Assembly (NCBI GenBank): GCA_016194745.1
Contig: JACQBA010000012.1
Location: forward strand, 273,224 to 337,223
Direction: 5' to 3'
DNA from: Elusimicrobiota bacterium
GTDB taxonomy: Bacteria > Elusimicrobiota > Elusimicrobia > UBA1565 > JACRDR01
Length of the DNA stretch: 64,000 nt
This document shows, piece after piece, positions 21,001-33,000 of the stretch. Position 1 is the stretch's first letter; each line of letters begins with the position of its first letter. The position numbers and the translations under genes were made by a program. Under the pieces are notes generated by a model, which worked only from the letters and a program-made list of their open reading frames with translations, searched no databases and had not been told where the DNA came from.

Positions 21001-24000
21001 CCGACTTCAACAACAACAAGCAGCTCGATCCGGGCGAGCCCTTCGGCGTCAACAACGGCCCTCTCTCGGTGCCGTCCGGCGGCTTCTCCAACGCGGACAT
21101 CCAGATCAAAGGCGCCGCGGCGCCCTCGGCGGTGACGGGCTTCAGCGGCGCGCCGCTCCCGGCCACGACCGACAAGGTGCAGTGGACATGGAACGCGGTC
21201 CAGGGGGCCACGGGCTACTTCCTATTGAACGTGGCCAACAGCACCGTGGCCGTCGTCTTGGGCGGAAACACCACGTTCTACGTGGACACCGTCGTCACCG
21301 GGAACACGGCCTCGGCGATCCGCAAGATACAGTCGGCCAACGCCTTCTCGACGGCGGCGGCTTTCGGGTTCAGCCCGTTCACGCTCCCGCCCGTCGCGCC
21401 GGTCGCGTCGTTGGCGGCGACGCCGGGCTCGCCGACCTTCAGCAACATCTCCCAGACCAGCATGACGGTGAGTTGGACGACGATCGGCAACGCCGCCGGC
21501 ACGTTCTACAACGTGGGCCGCTCGAGCGTGTCGGGCGGAGTACTGTACCAGGTGGCCAGCACCTCGGGCACCTCGGTCACCGATTTCGGCCTGCTGCCCG
21601 GCACCGCGTACTTCTACAGGGCCCAGGCGCTGAACCTCAACGGTTCGACCACGACGTTCAGCGCGGAGAACTCCGCGGCCACCGTCGGCGCGTCCGGCCC
21701 CTCCTTGGCCGGTTCGGTGACGTATCCGGGCGCTCAGAAGGGGCCGATCGTGGTCCAGGCGTTCACGACCAACACCTTCACGGGCGCGGCGTCGGCCCAG
21801 GTGCTCCTGCCGTCGCCGACGGCGTACTATATGCCGGTCGCGGCGAATACCTACTTCCTGCGCGCGTTCATCGACGTCAACGGCGACGGTCTTGCCACCG
21901 CGGGCGAGGACCTGGGCGTCCATACCTCGACGGGGACTCCCGCGACGTCCATCGTCGTGGCCGGTCCGGTCACCGGCAAGAACGTCGCGGTCCCGGTGCG
22001 GACCACGCCTACGGCCAGCCCCTTCGGGCTCTTGCCGACCGTCTCCTTCGGCCGGGTCGATCTGACCTGGTCCGCGCCGACCACAATGGCGAACGGGACG
22101 CCGCTCGTCGGCCTGGCGGGCTATCGCGTCCAGCGCGCGACGTACCCGGTCGCCGGCACGGGGCAGCAGTTCTACACGCTGACGAACCAAATTCTGTTCG
22201 GCGTTTCGGGTCTGACCTCGGCCACGAGCTTCGCCGACCTCTCGCCGATCGGCGGGGTGACCAACATCTACCGCGTGGTGGCCGTCGATTTCGGGGGCAA
22301 TCAGAGCTCGCCGTCCAGCGCGATCCAGGTCCAACCCTCGGTGGGCGGCACGATCAGCGGCAGCCTGCAATACTACGGGACGACGCCCTCCGGCCTCTTC
22401 CACGTCCGGCTGTCGACAAGCCCGAACGCCGGCGCCGTCTTCGCGGCGGAGAGCAACTCGAGCGTCACCAACTCGACCTTCGCTTTTGCGGGCCTGCCGG
22501 ACGGGAACTATTTCCTCTCCGTTTTCCGCGACTTGAACAGCAACTTCCAGCCCGACGATGCCGAGCCCGCGGGGACGCACGGCGGCGTCGCGCAGCCGTT
22601 CCCGATCCCGATCATCAACGGCAACGTGGCGACCAACCGCCTCGTCAACGCCTGCGATAGGACCGCGGTGAGTCCGTCCGCGACTCCGATCAACGACACC
22701 TTGTCCGCCTTGGGCTGCCCGGCGCTCGACCAGGGCCCCGGCTTCTACACGAACATCTACTCCTTCCGCGCGGGCGGCGGCGGCGCGGGCTCGGTGGGCG
22801 TCGGCTCCACGATCCGCATCCAGATGTCCGCGTCCTTCGGCAGCCGCCTGATCCTCCTCGGGCCCAACGGCGATATGGTCGCCTCGAGCAGCGACCCGAA
22901 CGGCGCCGTGATCACGCACACGATCTCGCAGCCGGGCCTGTATCTCATCGAGCCGACGTCATTTAACTCCGGGACGGCGGGCTCCTATACGCTCACCTTC
23001 AATTACGGCGGCTTCGGCGGCGGCGGCTACGGCGGAGCGATCACCGGCACGATCTCCTACAGCGGCTCCCAGACGGGGACCGCGCAGGCTCAGTTGTTCA
23101 CGACGGCCGATACCGGCGCCTTCCCGATCGCGATCAGCACGCTGACGTTGACCGGCGGCGCGGTGAAGACCGGAGCGTTCACCTTCGGCGGTCTGCCGGA
23201 CGGCCAATATTACCTGCGGGGCTTTCGCGACTCCAACGGGAACTTCGTGCAGGACTCGGGCGAGCCCTTCGGCTCCTTTGGCGTGAGCAACTCGTCGCTG
23301 ACGACGGTCTTCGTCCAGGGCGGCGTGGCGAACCCGTCTCCGTCGATCACGCTGATCGATCCCGCCGTAGGCACGGTCTCGGGACAGATCTCCCGGCTCG
23401 GGACGCAGAGCGGCACCATCCGCATCGAGATCGGAACCGCCTTCCCGAACTGCACCGACTGCAGCGACATGAACACGGTCGCCTATACGACGATCCCGGC
23501 GGCGGGCGCCTTCAATCTGCCCTTCGTTACGCCCGCGACGGATTACATCGTCAAGGCGTGGGTCGACGTAAACTCCAACAGCCACATCGATCCCCTCGAG
23601 GCGTACGCATCGTCTTCGCCCGTCACGGTCCAGGCGAACGCTACCACGACGGTCAACCTCCTCGTCCAGGACCCGGGCACCGGGGCGGCGGGCAGCGGCT
23701 CCATCAGCGGCACGATCAGCTACGCGGGTGCGTCCACCGGGCCCGTGTTCATCGGCTTCGCGACGGACCCGAAATTCAATTTCTTCTCCTACGTGATGAC
23801 GCAGGCGTCGGTCGGCGCCTTCAGCAAGACCGGCATTCTCGGCGGCACCAGCTACTACATCGCGAGCTTCGTCGACGTCAACAACAATGGACAGCCGGAG
23901 TTCGAGGGAACGTCCCAGGAGCCCATCGGGTTCTCCACCGACTCGAGCCCGATCTTCCTGACGCCGACCGGGTCCTCGACGGGCGTGAGCATCGTCCTGG

Positions 24001-27000
24001 AGGATCCGCCGAGCGGCTCGATCCTCGGCCAGATCTCCTATGCGGGCGCCACGCCCGGCAACATCGTGATCCAGGCGGAAAGCCAGGGGGGGAACCAGGG
24101 CAATCACCAACGCGGCAACTTCCAGCGCATCTCGATCCCGCGCAGCGCGGCCACGGCGTATCCCTACACGCTGCCGTTCCTGGCGGCGAGTTCGAGCTTC
24201 ACGTTGTCGGCGTTCGTGGACGCCAACGGCAACGGCCGCAACGACTTCGGCGAGCCCTACGGCTACTTCGGTCAGACGACCTGCACGCAGAACGGGCCCT
24301 GCGTCGGCTCGCCCGTCACGGTCTCCTCCGGCGCCGGGACTTTCCCGACCTACGGCATCAGCTTCTTCATCAACGATCCCGGCTCCACCGGCGGCAACTT
24401 CCAGAACACCGGCGCCACCGAAGTGCACGTCGTCTACATGGGTACGCAGAGCGGCCCGATCGTGGTCAGGCTCTTCGACAACGCGAACTACACCGGAGTG
24501 CCGGTTCGCACGATCTCCAAACCCTTCCCGCCGGGTCCCGGCCAATTGGACGTTTTCATCGACGGGCTGGCTCTCGGCACGTACTACCTCGACGCTTTCC
24601 GCGACACGAGCGGGGCCGGGTACTTCAATCCGACCTTCAACGCGTACGCCCGGCTCGGCAGCATCACGCTGACGTCGTACAACAATCGCCAGAGCCTGCA
24701 CGGCGAGGCGACCCTGGTCGATCCGGGCCAGGGCGGCAGCGTCAACGCCTACACGGGCAATTACGCGGCGGCGGGCGGCGCGCGCTTTGACGGCGGCGCG
24801 ACCGACATCGCGGCGGGCATCGCCATCGACACCGTCACGGCCGGCGGACCCTACACCTACGTCGAGGGCATCACTAAACAGAACGCGGGCATCGTCGCCT
24901 CGATGGTGCGCTTGAGCTCGGCCGGCGTCTTCATGTCGTCGGCGACCATCGCCCAGGGGACGGACATCGGGCCGTTCACGGTCGACACCGGCGGAAACGT
25001 CTATTTCGGCCGCAAGGACGAGACGCTGCCCAACGAACCGAATTTTCTGGTGAAGCTGGGCCCGGCGCTGAATCCGGTCGCCTCGGTCCAGATCACGAGC
25101 CACTCTTGGATCGCGGACGTCGTCCACCACGCGGGCTTCATTTACGTCGCGGTCGAGGGTAACAACGAAGGAGTGCCGATCCGGAAGATCAATCCGGCCA
25201 GCATGGGCTCGCTCTTGAGCGTCTCCTCCGGCACCTTCAGCTTCCCCGCCTCCGCTCTCGGCAACTGCTTCAACTGCACGGACGCCTTCGGACAGCGCAT
25301 CGCGGTCGACCCCGTCTCGGGGAACGTCTACGCGATCGTGTCCTCGAACTTCTCCCCGTTCAACGGCGGCCAGCGGCTCTGGATGCTGCTTAAATTCGGA
25401 CCGAGCCTCGGAGCGCCCCTCCTGCAGCAGGACGTGACCGGGCTCATCCCGGGAAACCCGAGCGTGAACCTCGCGGCGGACTCGAGCGGCAACGTCTTCC
25501 TCGCTCTCTTGCCGGACGGCGACACGCAGGCTCATACCTATAAATTCACCTCGAGCCTGCAGCAGGTGGCCTCGGTCGCGGCGGGGCCGGTGTACAACCA
25601 CTTCAGCGGGGGCCTGCGGAACCTGGTGATCAGCACCGACAACTACGTCTACGAGGCGTGGGAGTCCCAGTCGAACGCGGGCGACTTCCTGGCCCTGCGC
25701 TACGACAACAATCTGAACCTCCTCGCCTCCCGGACCTTCGACGGGGCCAACAACGCTCTCGAGGACTTCGCCTTCAGCATCGCGGTGCACAATTCGTCCA
25801 ACGTGTACCTGACGGGCTGCGTCAACAACGGTCAGAACCTCGACTGGGCGACGATCCGCGTCAACATGAACTCGAGCGGCGCCACGAGCGGCGCGGGCCA
25901 GGCGGTCGTCATCACGACGGCCACCGCGACGAGCGCCATTTTCGGCTCCTTGACGTACAACGGCGCATTGGTGACGTCCGGAACCGTACGCGGCGTGCTG
26001 CTGCCCCTCGGCTCGAACGTGCCGGTCCGCCTGTCGAGCGCGGCGTTCGGCGCCAACACCCAATATCTCTTCAACAACGTGCCGCCGGGCTTCTACAAGA
26101 TCCAGGCGTTCATCGACGTCAACAGCAACCTCTCGCAGGAGGCGGGCGAACCGTACATCCAGTCGGCCGCGGCGGGATTCCAGTTCAACGGCAGCTCCTC
26201 GGTCGTTTCGAACTTGAAGCTGTGCGACCGGCGGCCGATCTCGGTCGGCGTGACGATCAACGACTCCATCACGGCCTCTGACTGCATCTCGCCCGACCGC
26301 GGCGGCGCGTACCAGCGGATGTACAATTTCCAAGGCACGGCGGGTCAGATCATCACGATCCAGATGGACGCGGTCGCCCCGCTCTACGCGACGAACCTGA
26401 ACCTCTACGGTCCCGACGGTACCCTCGTCGCCTCCGACGACCACAGTGCCGGTAACAGCAATGCCAAGATCAGCGTGACGCTCCCCGGCACCGGCCTCTA
26501 TACGGTGGGCGCCTCGCCCTATGCGGCCGGCGCGGTCGGGCCCTATCGCCTCACGATGTTCGGCTCGGCCGGGAGCGTGAGCCTCGGCAGCATCTCGGGC
26601 AACGCGTCGTACACCGGCTCCCAGGGCGGCCGCATCCAGCTCGGCCTCTTCAACGCGACGACGTTCAGCAGCTCGACCTTCGTTCAGGGCATGGTCCTTC
26701 CCGGCCCCGGCGCGTTCGCGTTCAACGACCTGGCGACCGGCACGACGTACTACGTCGCCGGCTTCGTCGACGTCAACGGAAACAGCCAGCCGGACAACGG
26801 CGAAAACATCGGCTTCTTCGGCTCTACCGTGACCGGACCGTCCCCGATCTATCTTCGCACGGGCCAGAGCGCCTCCGGCATCAATTTCATCATCGACTCC
26901 GGAACGAACCTGGTGCCGGTCGCGGTGGTGACCGGGCTGGTCGCTTATCCGGGCTGCTTGAACAACGCGAACTGCTTCTCGAGCAACGTGCGCGTCGAGT

Positions 27001-30000
27001 TCTGGGCCTCGGGAAGCTTCACGGGCCAGCCTGTCGGCGTACGCTCGCTCCTTGGATCCGACAACGTCTACTTCGACATCCAGGTCCCCGGCGGCACGCC
27101 GTACTACCTGCGTGCGTATCTCGACATCAACGGCAACGCCAGGCTAGATCCGGGCGAGCCGTTCGGGGTATATACGACCGGAGGGTACGGCGCGACGCCC
27201 GTCCAGGCTCCGAGCGGCTCGACGCTCTCCGGCATCAACATCACCATGCAGGACCCGGGCCTGACCAACGTCGGCGGCGGGACGAGCGTGGGCGGCGAAG
27301 GCACGGCGCTTATCAGCTCCGGCACTGCCGGCGCGAACGCGTTCTCCTCGGTGCCCGTACCCGCGAGCACGCTCGTGACGCTGAAGATCGGCGTGACGGC
27401 CGGGACCAAGGGCCTCCGGCAGGGCGGCCAGATTCAGCTCGTCGTTCCTCCGAGTTGGCCGTTTCCGCAGACGACCGCGCCCGCGGCGCCCGGCTATACC
27501 ACGATCGATCTGACGGGCATCGCCGATGCGAAGGTCACGGACCCCGTGAACGTGCTCCTGCTCAACGGGCCCGCGGTCTCCTTCAAGCTCTCCTCCGGCA
27601 CGATCGCGGCGGGGGAGATATCGACCTTCACCTACAAGGCGGTCGTGCCCTGCCAGACCGCGTACGGCGTCTCGGGCGTCGCCGGGTCCTCCCAGACGCT
27701 TCAAACGTTCAGCATGGCGACCGCGCAAGGCACCGGCAACCCCGCGGATTTCGTCATCCCGCAAACCCTGTTCAACGGCTCTCCCTACGTGAACACGGTT
27801 CCCGGCGGCGCGCTGTACTTCAACCTCCAGAACGGCTACTTCGCCTTGAAGCAGAACCAGGTCTCGGACGCGGTGACGCTCTCGCCGATCGACGGCTGCG
27901 GCAACCCGAACGCCAAGGTGCTCTCCGGCGGCACTCTGAGCCTGCGGGCGCAGACGACCGGCTACAACGCGATCAGCGGCAGCTTCGTCGACGACGTCCC
28001 GGGGGCTTTCGGCTTCGCCCTGAGCACGGCCGGCCCTTTCCAGAGCCCGCTAGCGATCGGCTTCGGACCGAGTTCCTCCACCGTGGTCTTCTTCACGAGC
28101 GCCGCGGTCACGACCCAGGGGTCCAAGAACATCGCCATCTTCGTCGACGGCTTGGGCGGGCCCACGACCTACTACGGCGGCGTGACGGTCGTGTCCGCCA
28201 ACCTGCTGTCGAACGTGTCGGTCTCGACGGTTCCCTTCGGCGTCGGCAGCGCGACGGCGACGATCATCCCCAACGGCGACCCGTCGACGCCCAGCCAAGC
28301 CTTCATCAACTTCTCGCTTTCGGACCCGAACCAGAATTGGCACGTGCTGGTCAGCTCGGTGCCGTTCAAGGCGGGCGTGGCGCCCAACGGCCTCTGGGAA
28401 TCGTGGGGCTACGGCCAGCCGGCGCGCGGCCAGATCGCATGGGACGGCCGCTACAGCCCGTGGGTCAACAACGGCTCGCGCGTCCCGAGCGGCCTGTACT
28501 ACGTGCGCGTCGAGGTCGGCAACGGAGTGCGCGACGACAGCGTCGGCATCACGGTCCAGAGCCCGCAGCTTTCGGGCGTGGTCTACGACGGTAATACGAG
28601 CCCGCTGCAGCCGGTCCCGGGCGTGAGCGTGCGCGCTTACGGTCCTTTCGGCGGCGGCAGCGCCCAGGGCGATTCCAACGGCGCGTTTATCATGCCAGGC
28701 TTGGCGCCCGGCGGATATCAGGTCTACTTCCAGAAGAACAACTACGTCGTCGGCCAGGCGTCGGTGACGATCGACAGCCTCGGCAACGCGCTCTCGATCG
28801 TGGTGCCGAACTCCAACGTCGCCGTGACGACCACCAACGCTTCCGGGCACGCCGACCTCGTCGTCCAGATGTTCCGCGCGCCGACCTTGGTCGTCATCCC
28901 GACGATCGCCTCGACGTCGGCGTACGACCTGTGGGGCAACCTCCAGGTCGCCGACTCGAGCTTCAGCGTCACCCTCTACAGCGGCATCCATCTGCCGGCG
29001 GGTACGACCACCTTCGACGACGGCGGCCAGTGGGATCCGAGCGTCAGCTCCTTCGTGACGCACACGGCCTTCATCTTCAACGTGCCGCAGGCGACCTATT
29101 CCGTGAAGGCGGAGTTCGCGAGCTTCCAGAAATCGACCGCATCGATCTTCGTGCCGTCCGGCGTGACGACCCTGACGCTGTCGCCCTTCATTCCGCTGAA
29201 CGCGGTCTCGGGCGGCTTGTTCCTGCACCCGACGTTTTCCAATACGGGCGGGGTGACTGCGTGGATCAGCGCGGTCCCCAGCACGACGACCGTGGCGCAG
29301 AGCTCGGGCACGGTGCAGTCCGGATTTGCCTCGCTCTTCCTGCCGCCCGGCATGTCGTCGACGACCTACACGGTGCCCGGCCTGGCGAACGGCAAATACA
29401 TGCTCACGGCGAGCGCCCAGAGTCAGGGGCAAAACCTGCAGAACCTCGGCACGGTCTCCACTGGCCCCGTCACGATCGCGGGCGCGAGCGTATTCGGCGT
29501 CGACTTCTCCACCTTCCAGAACCCGAACCTGACGAACCTGATCATCGCGACGGTGACGGTGACGGGGCCGCTGTCGAACCTGCAGCCGATCTTCCCCGGC
29601 GGACCCAAGCTCCGCTTGAACGCCAGCGCTTGGGCGCCCAACACGCCCAACTTCGGCTCCAAGAGCGTCGACCTGACGGAGACCGCCGCGACCGTGGCGC
29701 AGGCCACGTTCTCGATCTCCGGCTTGACCGGCGGCACGACGTACCAGTTCTACGCGTTCCTCGACAAGAACGGCGACGCCGACTTCGTCACGCCCGGCGG
29801 CATGCCGGTCTCGGTCTTCATCCCGCTGGCGACGGGCGTCGGCTCGACCGCGCTCAACTTCGAGGCGTCGTCCGGCGTGATCAAAGGGACGATCCTCCTT
29901 CCGCCCGGGGCGCACGACTTCGGCAACGTGAGCCTCTTCGGCAAGACGGTCGCCTCCGCCCGGCCGCAGGAAGTCGGGCACGAGTTCCAGATCGACCAGG

Positions 30001-33000
30001 CGACCGGCCTGCCGAACTTCTCGTGCTTGGACGGCAACAACGGCTCGATCCCGTCGGGCCTGTGCCCGACCACGTCCACCGCCACGTTCTTGGTCAACGG
30101 GATCAGCACGGAGACCGACGACATCTCGCTCCTCTATAAGACGACCGGTCTGACGCGCAGGCTCCGCATCTCGATCGTCAGCGGCTCGACTACGACCGTG
30201 TTCATGGACCTCTCCAGCGCCACGTACTCGATCGCGGGCGCTATCATCAACCAGATCTCGACGCCGACCTACAACACCAACGCGGCGATCAAGGTCAACG
30301 CGCCGACCGTGAACCTCGTCGACTCCAACGGAACGGTGTTTGCCACCAGCACCGCGCGGGTCGTGGCGACGCAGGTCGATCCGTCGAACTTCTCGGTCGC
30401 CATCTCGACCGTGTTCAGGCCGGCGGTCGACCGCTTCGCCTACTTGAACCAGTCGGGAGAGTTCTTCATCCCGAACGTGCCCTCGGGCGTCTATTTCGTG
30501 CACACCGAGGACCTGCGCAGCCCGTCCGATCCGCTGACGGTGATCGTCCCGCGCGTTGGCAAGGTGGTCAGCGTCAGCAGCCTGCCGGCGACCGGCGCGG
30601 ACCTCACGCTCAACGACGGCTATGCGGTCAGCGGCAATATCGCCCTGGAAAACGAGCTCCAGGACTCGCGGATCTTCAAGCTCACGGTGCTCAACGGCCG
30701 CCAAGAGGTGGTACGGTCGACGACCGTGCTCCTCGGCGACGGCGGCGCAGGGATCGTCGCGGCGAATTCCGTCAATTTCAGCTTCAACAACCTGCCGGGC
30801 GGCCAGTTCTACACCCTCAAGGTCGAGGGCACGCTCATCCCGGTGAGGTACGCGGGCCGGCCGATCAAGTTCCCGGACCCGGGCACGTCGCCGACCGGGC
30901 TTCAGTCCAATTTGAGCGGCCAGAACGTTCTCATGCAGCGCGCCGCGTACATCATGGGCCGATTGAAGGACGCCAACAGCGGCGTCCAGATCACGGCGCA
31001 GTCGGCGAACATGCTCGCGCCCAACTTCCGCATCGCCGCGATCGCCAACCCGTGGGTGGAAGGCGGCTTCGTGAACGCGATCTCGAGCGTCGCCGGCCGG
31101 CCGATCCTCGCCGACGGCACGTTCCTCGTCGGGCCGCTGATCCCGAGCATCACATACGACTTGAGCCTTAAGCAGGACAGCTGGGACCTGGCCTTCATGA
31201 CCCAGGGCAGCCAGAACTACACGCCCGTGCGCATCGCGGGCCTGCAGCCGACGCCCGGACAGCTTCTGGACGTGGGGATCATCGCCCTGGCGCAGGGCCA
31301 GTCGGTCACGGGCAGCGTGAAAGACTCGAGCGGCACCGCCCTCGGCAACATCAAGATCACCGCGTCGCCGTCCTTCGGCGCGGACACGAGCAACGTGGTG
31401 GTGCAGACCTTCAGCGGCTCGGACGGCCGCTACACCCTATGGGTGTCGACGTCGATCGCCTCGCGCTTCGACCTGACCGCGGCCCCGCGCGACGGCAACG
31501 TCGCCTCCAACGGGAAGATCTACGCGAAGCAGACGCTGACGTCGGTCGACCTGGCGACCACGACGTCGAACACGAACTTCATCCTGACGCCGCTCCTCGG
31601 CGCCGTGACCGGCCAGATCGTGACGGCGGACGGCGGGGCGCTCAGCTATCCCTTCTACCCGCTCAAGGGCTTCCCCGCGGCGGCGGTGTTCCTGCAGCCG
31701 GCCGCCGTGCCCGCGGAGATGTCCTCGCCCCTCGGCTCGATCGAGGTGCAGACCGACTCGAGCGGCAACTTCGAAATCCCCGGCCTCTCCACGGGCGCCT
31801 ACATCCTGCGCGCCGTGAGCCAGGGCTACAAGATCGCGCAGGCGTCCGTCACGGTGTCTCTGTCGACGACGACCGGAGTGGCCACCTTCATCCTATACCA
31901 GGGCCTCGTCCCCGCGCCGCAGCAGCAGATCGTGCTCGCCCGCGGCGGCGTGGTCAGCGGGCGCATCCTGAAGGCCGATCCGACGTCGGCGAGCGGGTTC
32001 ACCGCGGCCAACGGCGAGGACGTCGGCGGCGTGGCGGCCGTCAACGCGACCTTCACCCGGTTCGTCATCGGCTCCTTGGACGTGGACCCCAACGCCAAGA
32101 CGATCAACTCATACTCGGTGTCCGGCTTCGAAACGGGACAGGTCTACAGCATCGTGCTCCTGCCGCCCACCGGCGACGACGTGTTCTTCCCGGCGGAAGG
32201 CGCCAACGTGAGCTTCGGCACGCAGGAATCGACGACCACGAAGAACATCAACCTCACCTTCATCTCCACGGGCGCCGTCTGCGCGGCGGGCCAGAAGCAG
32301 ATCGGCACGCTGGCCGCCCCGAAGTTCCAAATCAAGATCGTGTGCAACAAGAACCTGCGCAACAAGACGACGTCGGACAACGACATCGCGTCGGTCCTGA
32401 CGAAGTCCGTCGTCACCTCCCTGAACGCCGCGATCGTAGCGCCCGACGGGCAAGGCGCGCTCGCCGGGCCCGACAACGGCGAGAAGTTCATCTCGGACAG
32501 CCGAAGGATCATCACCGCGATCTATACGCCGGCGGCGCTGGAGACGCAGTTCAGCCTGCGCTTGCGCGCGTTCACGTCCACCGTCGACCCGAAGACGGGC
32601 GTCGAGTTCGCCATCGACCAGGTCTTCGACTTCAAGACCGGCTTGGACAATCATAACCAGGCGAGCGTCTCGAACGTGTCCGGCGGCTCTGCCGGCGTCG
32701 AGCCGACGAACGACGACGACGTCAACGGCGTCAATGAGGACACGCACGTCGACTTCGGGGCGGGAGCCTTCATCAACACGGACGGCTCCAATCCGAGCAA
32801 GGTGCTCGTCGGCATCCAGAGGACGCGCGACACGGCCCAGATCACCGCGCAGGCCATCAAGAAGTTCGGCTACGTCCCGTCGAGCGTGCAGACGATGACG
32901 AGCGCCCGCGCGCTTCCGGACGAGCTCTACGGGGCGCTGCGCAGCTACCAGATCCTCGTCTCCAGCAACAACCTGCCGCCGGCCTTCAGCGCCTTCTACC

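Noticed and set aside
22959..26444. Very long minus-strand frame inside the giant gene
   Set aside because: Composition is Arg/Asp/Val shadow of the GC-rich coding strand; no start signal or domain. Other long antisense frames (28050-30704, 32109-33614, 16644-17843) rejected for the same reason.
19143..29800. Repeats in the giant gene as a CRISPR or minisatellite
   Set aside because: Units are protein-level modules with divergent DNA and irregular spacing, all in one frame.
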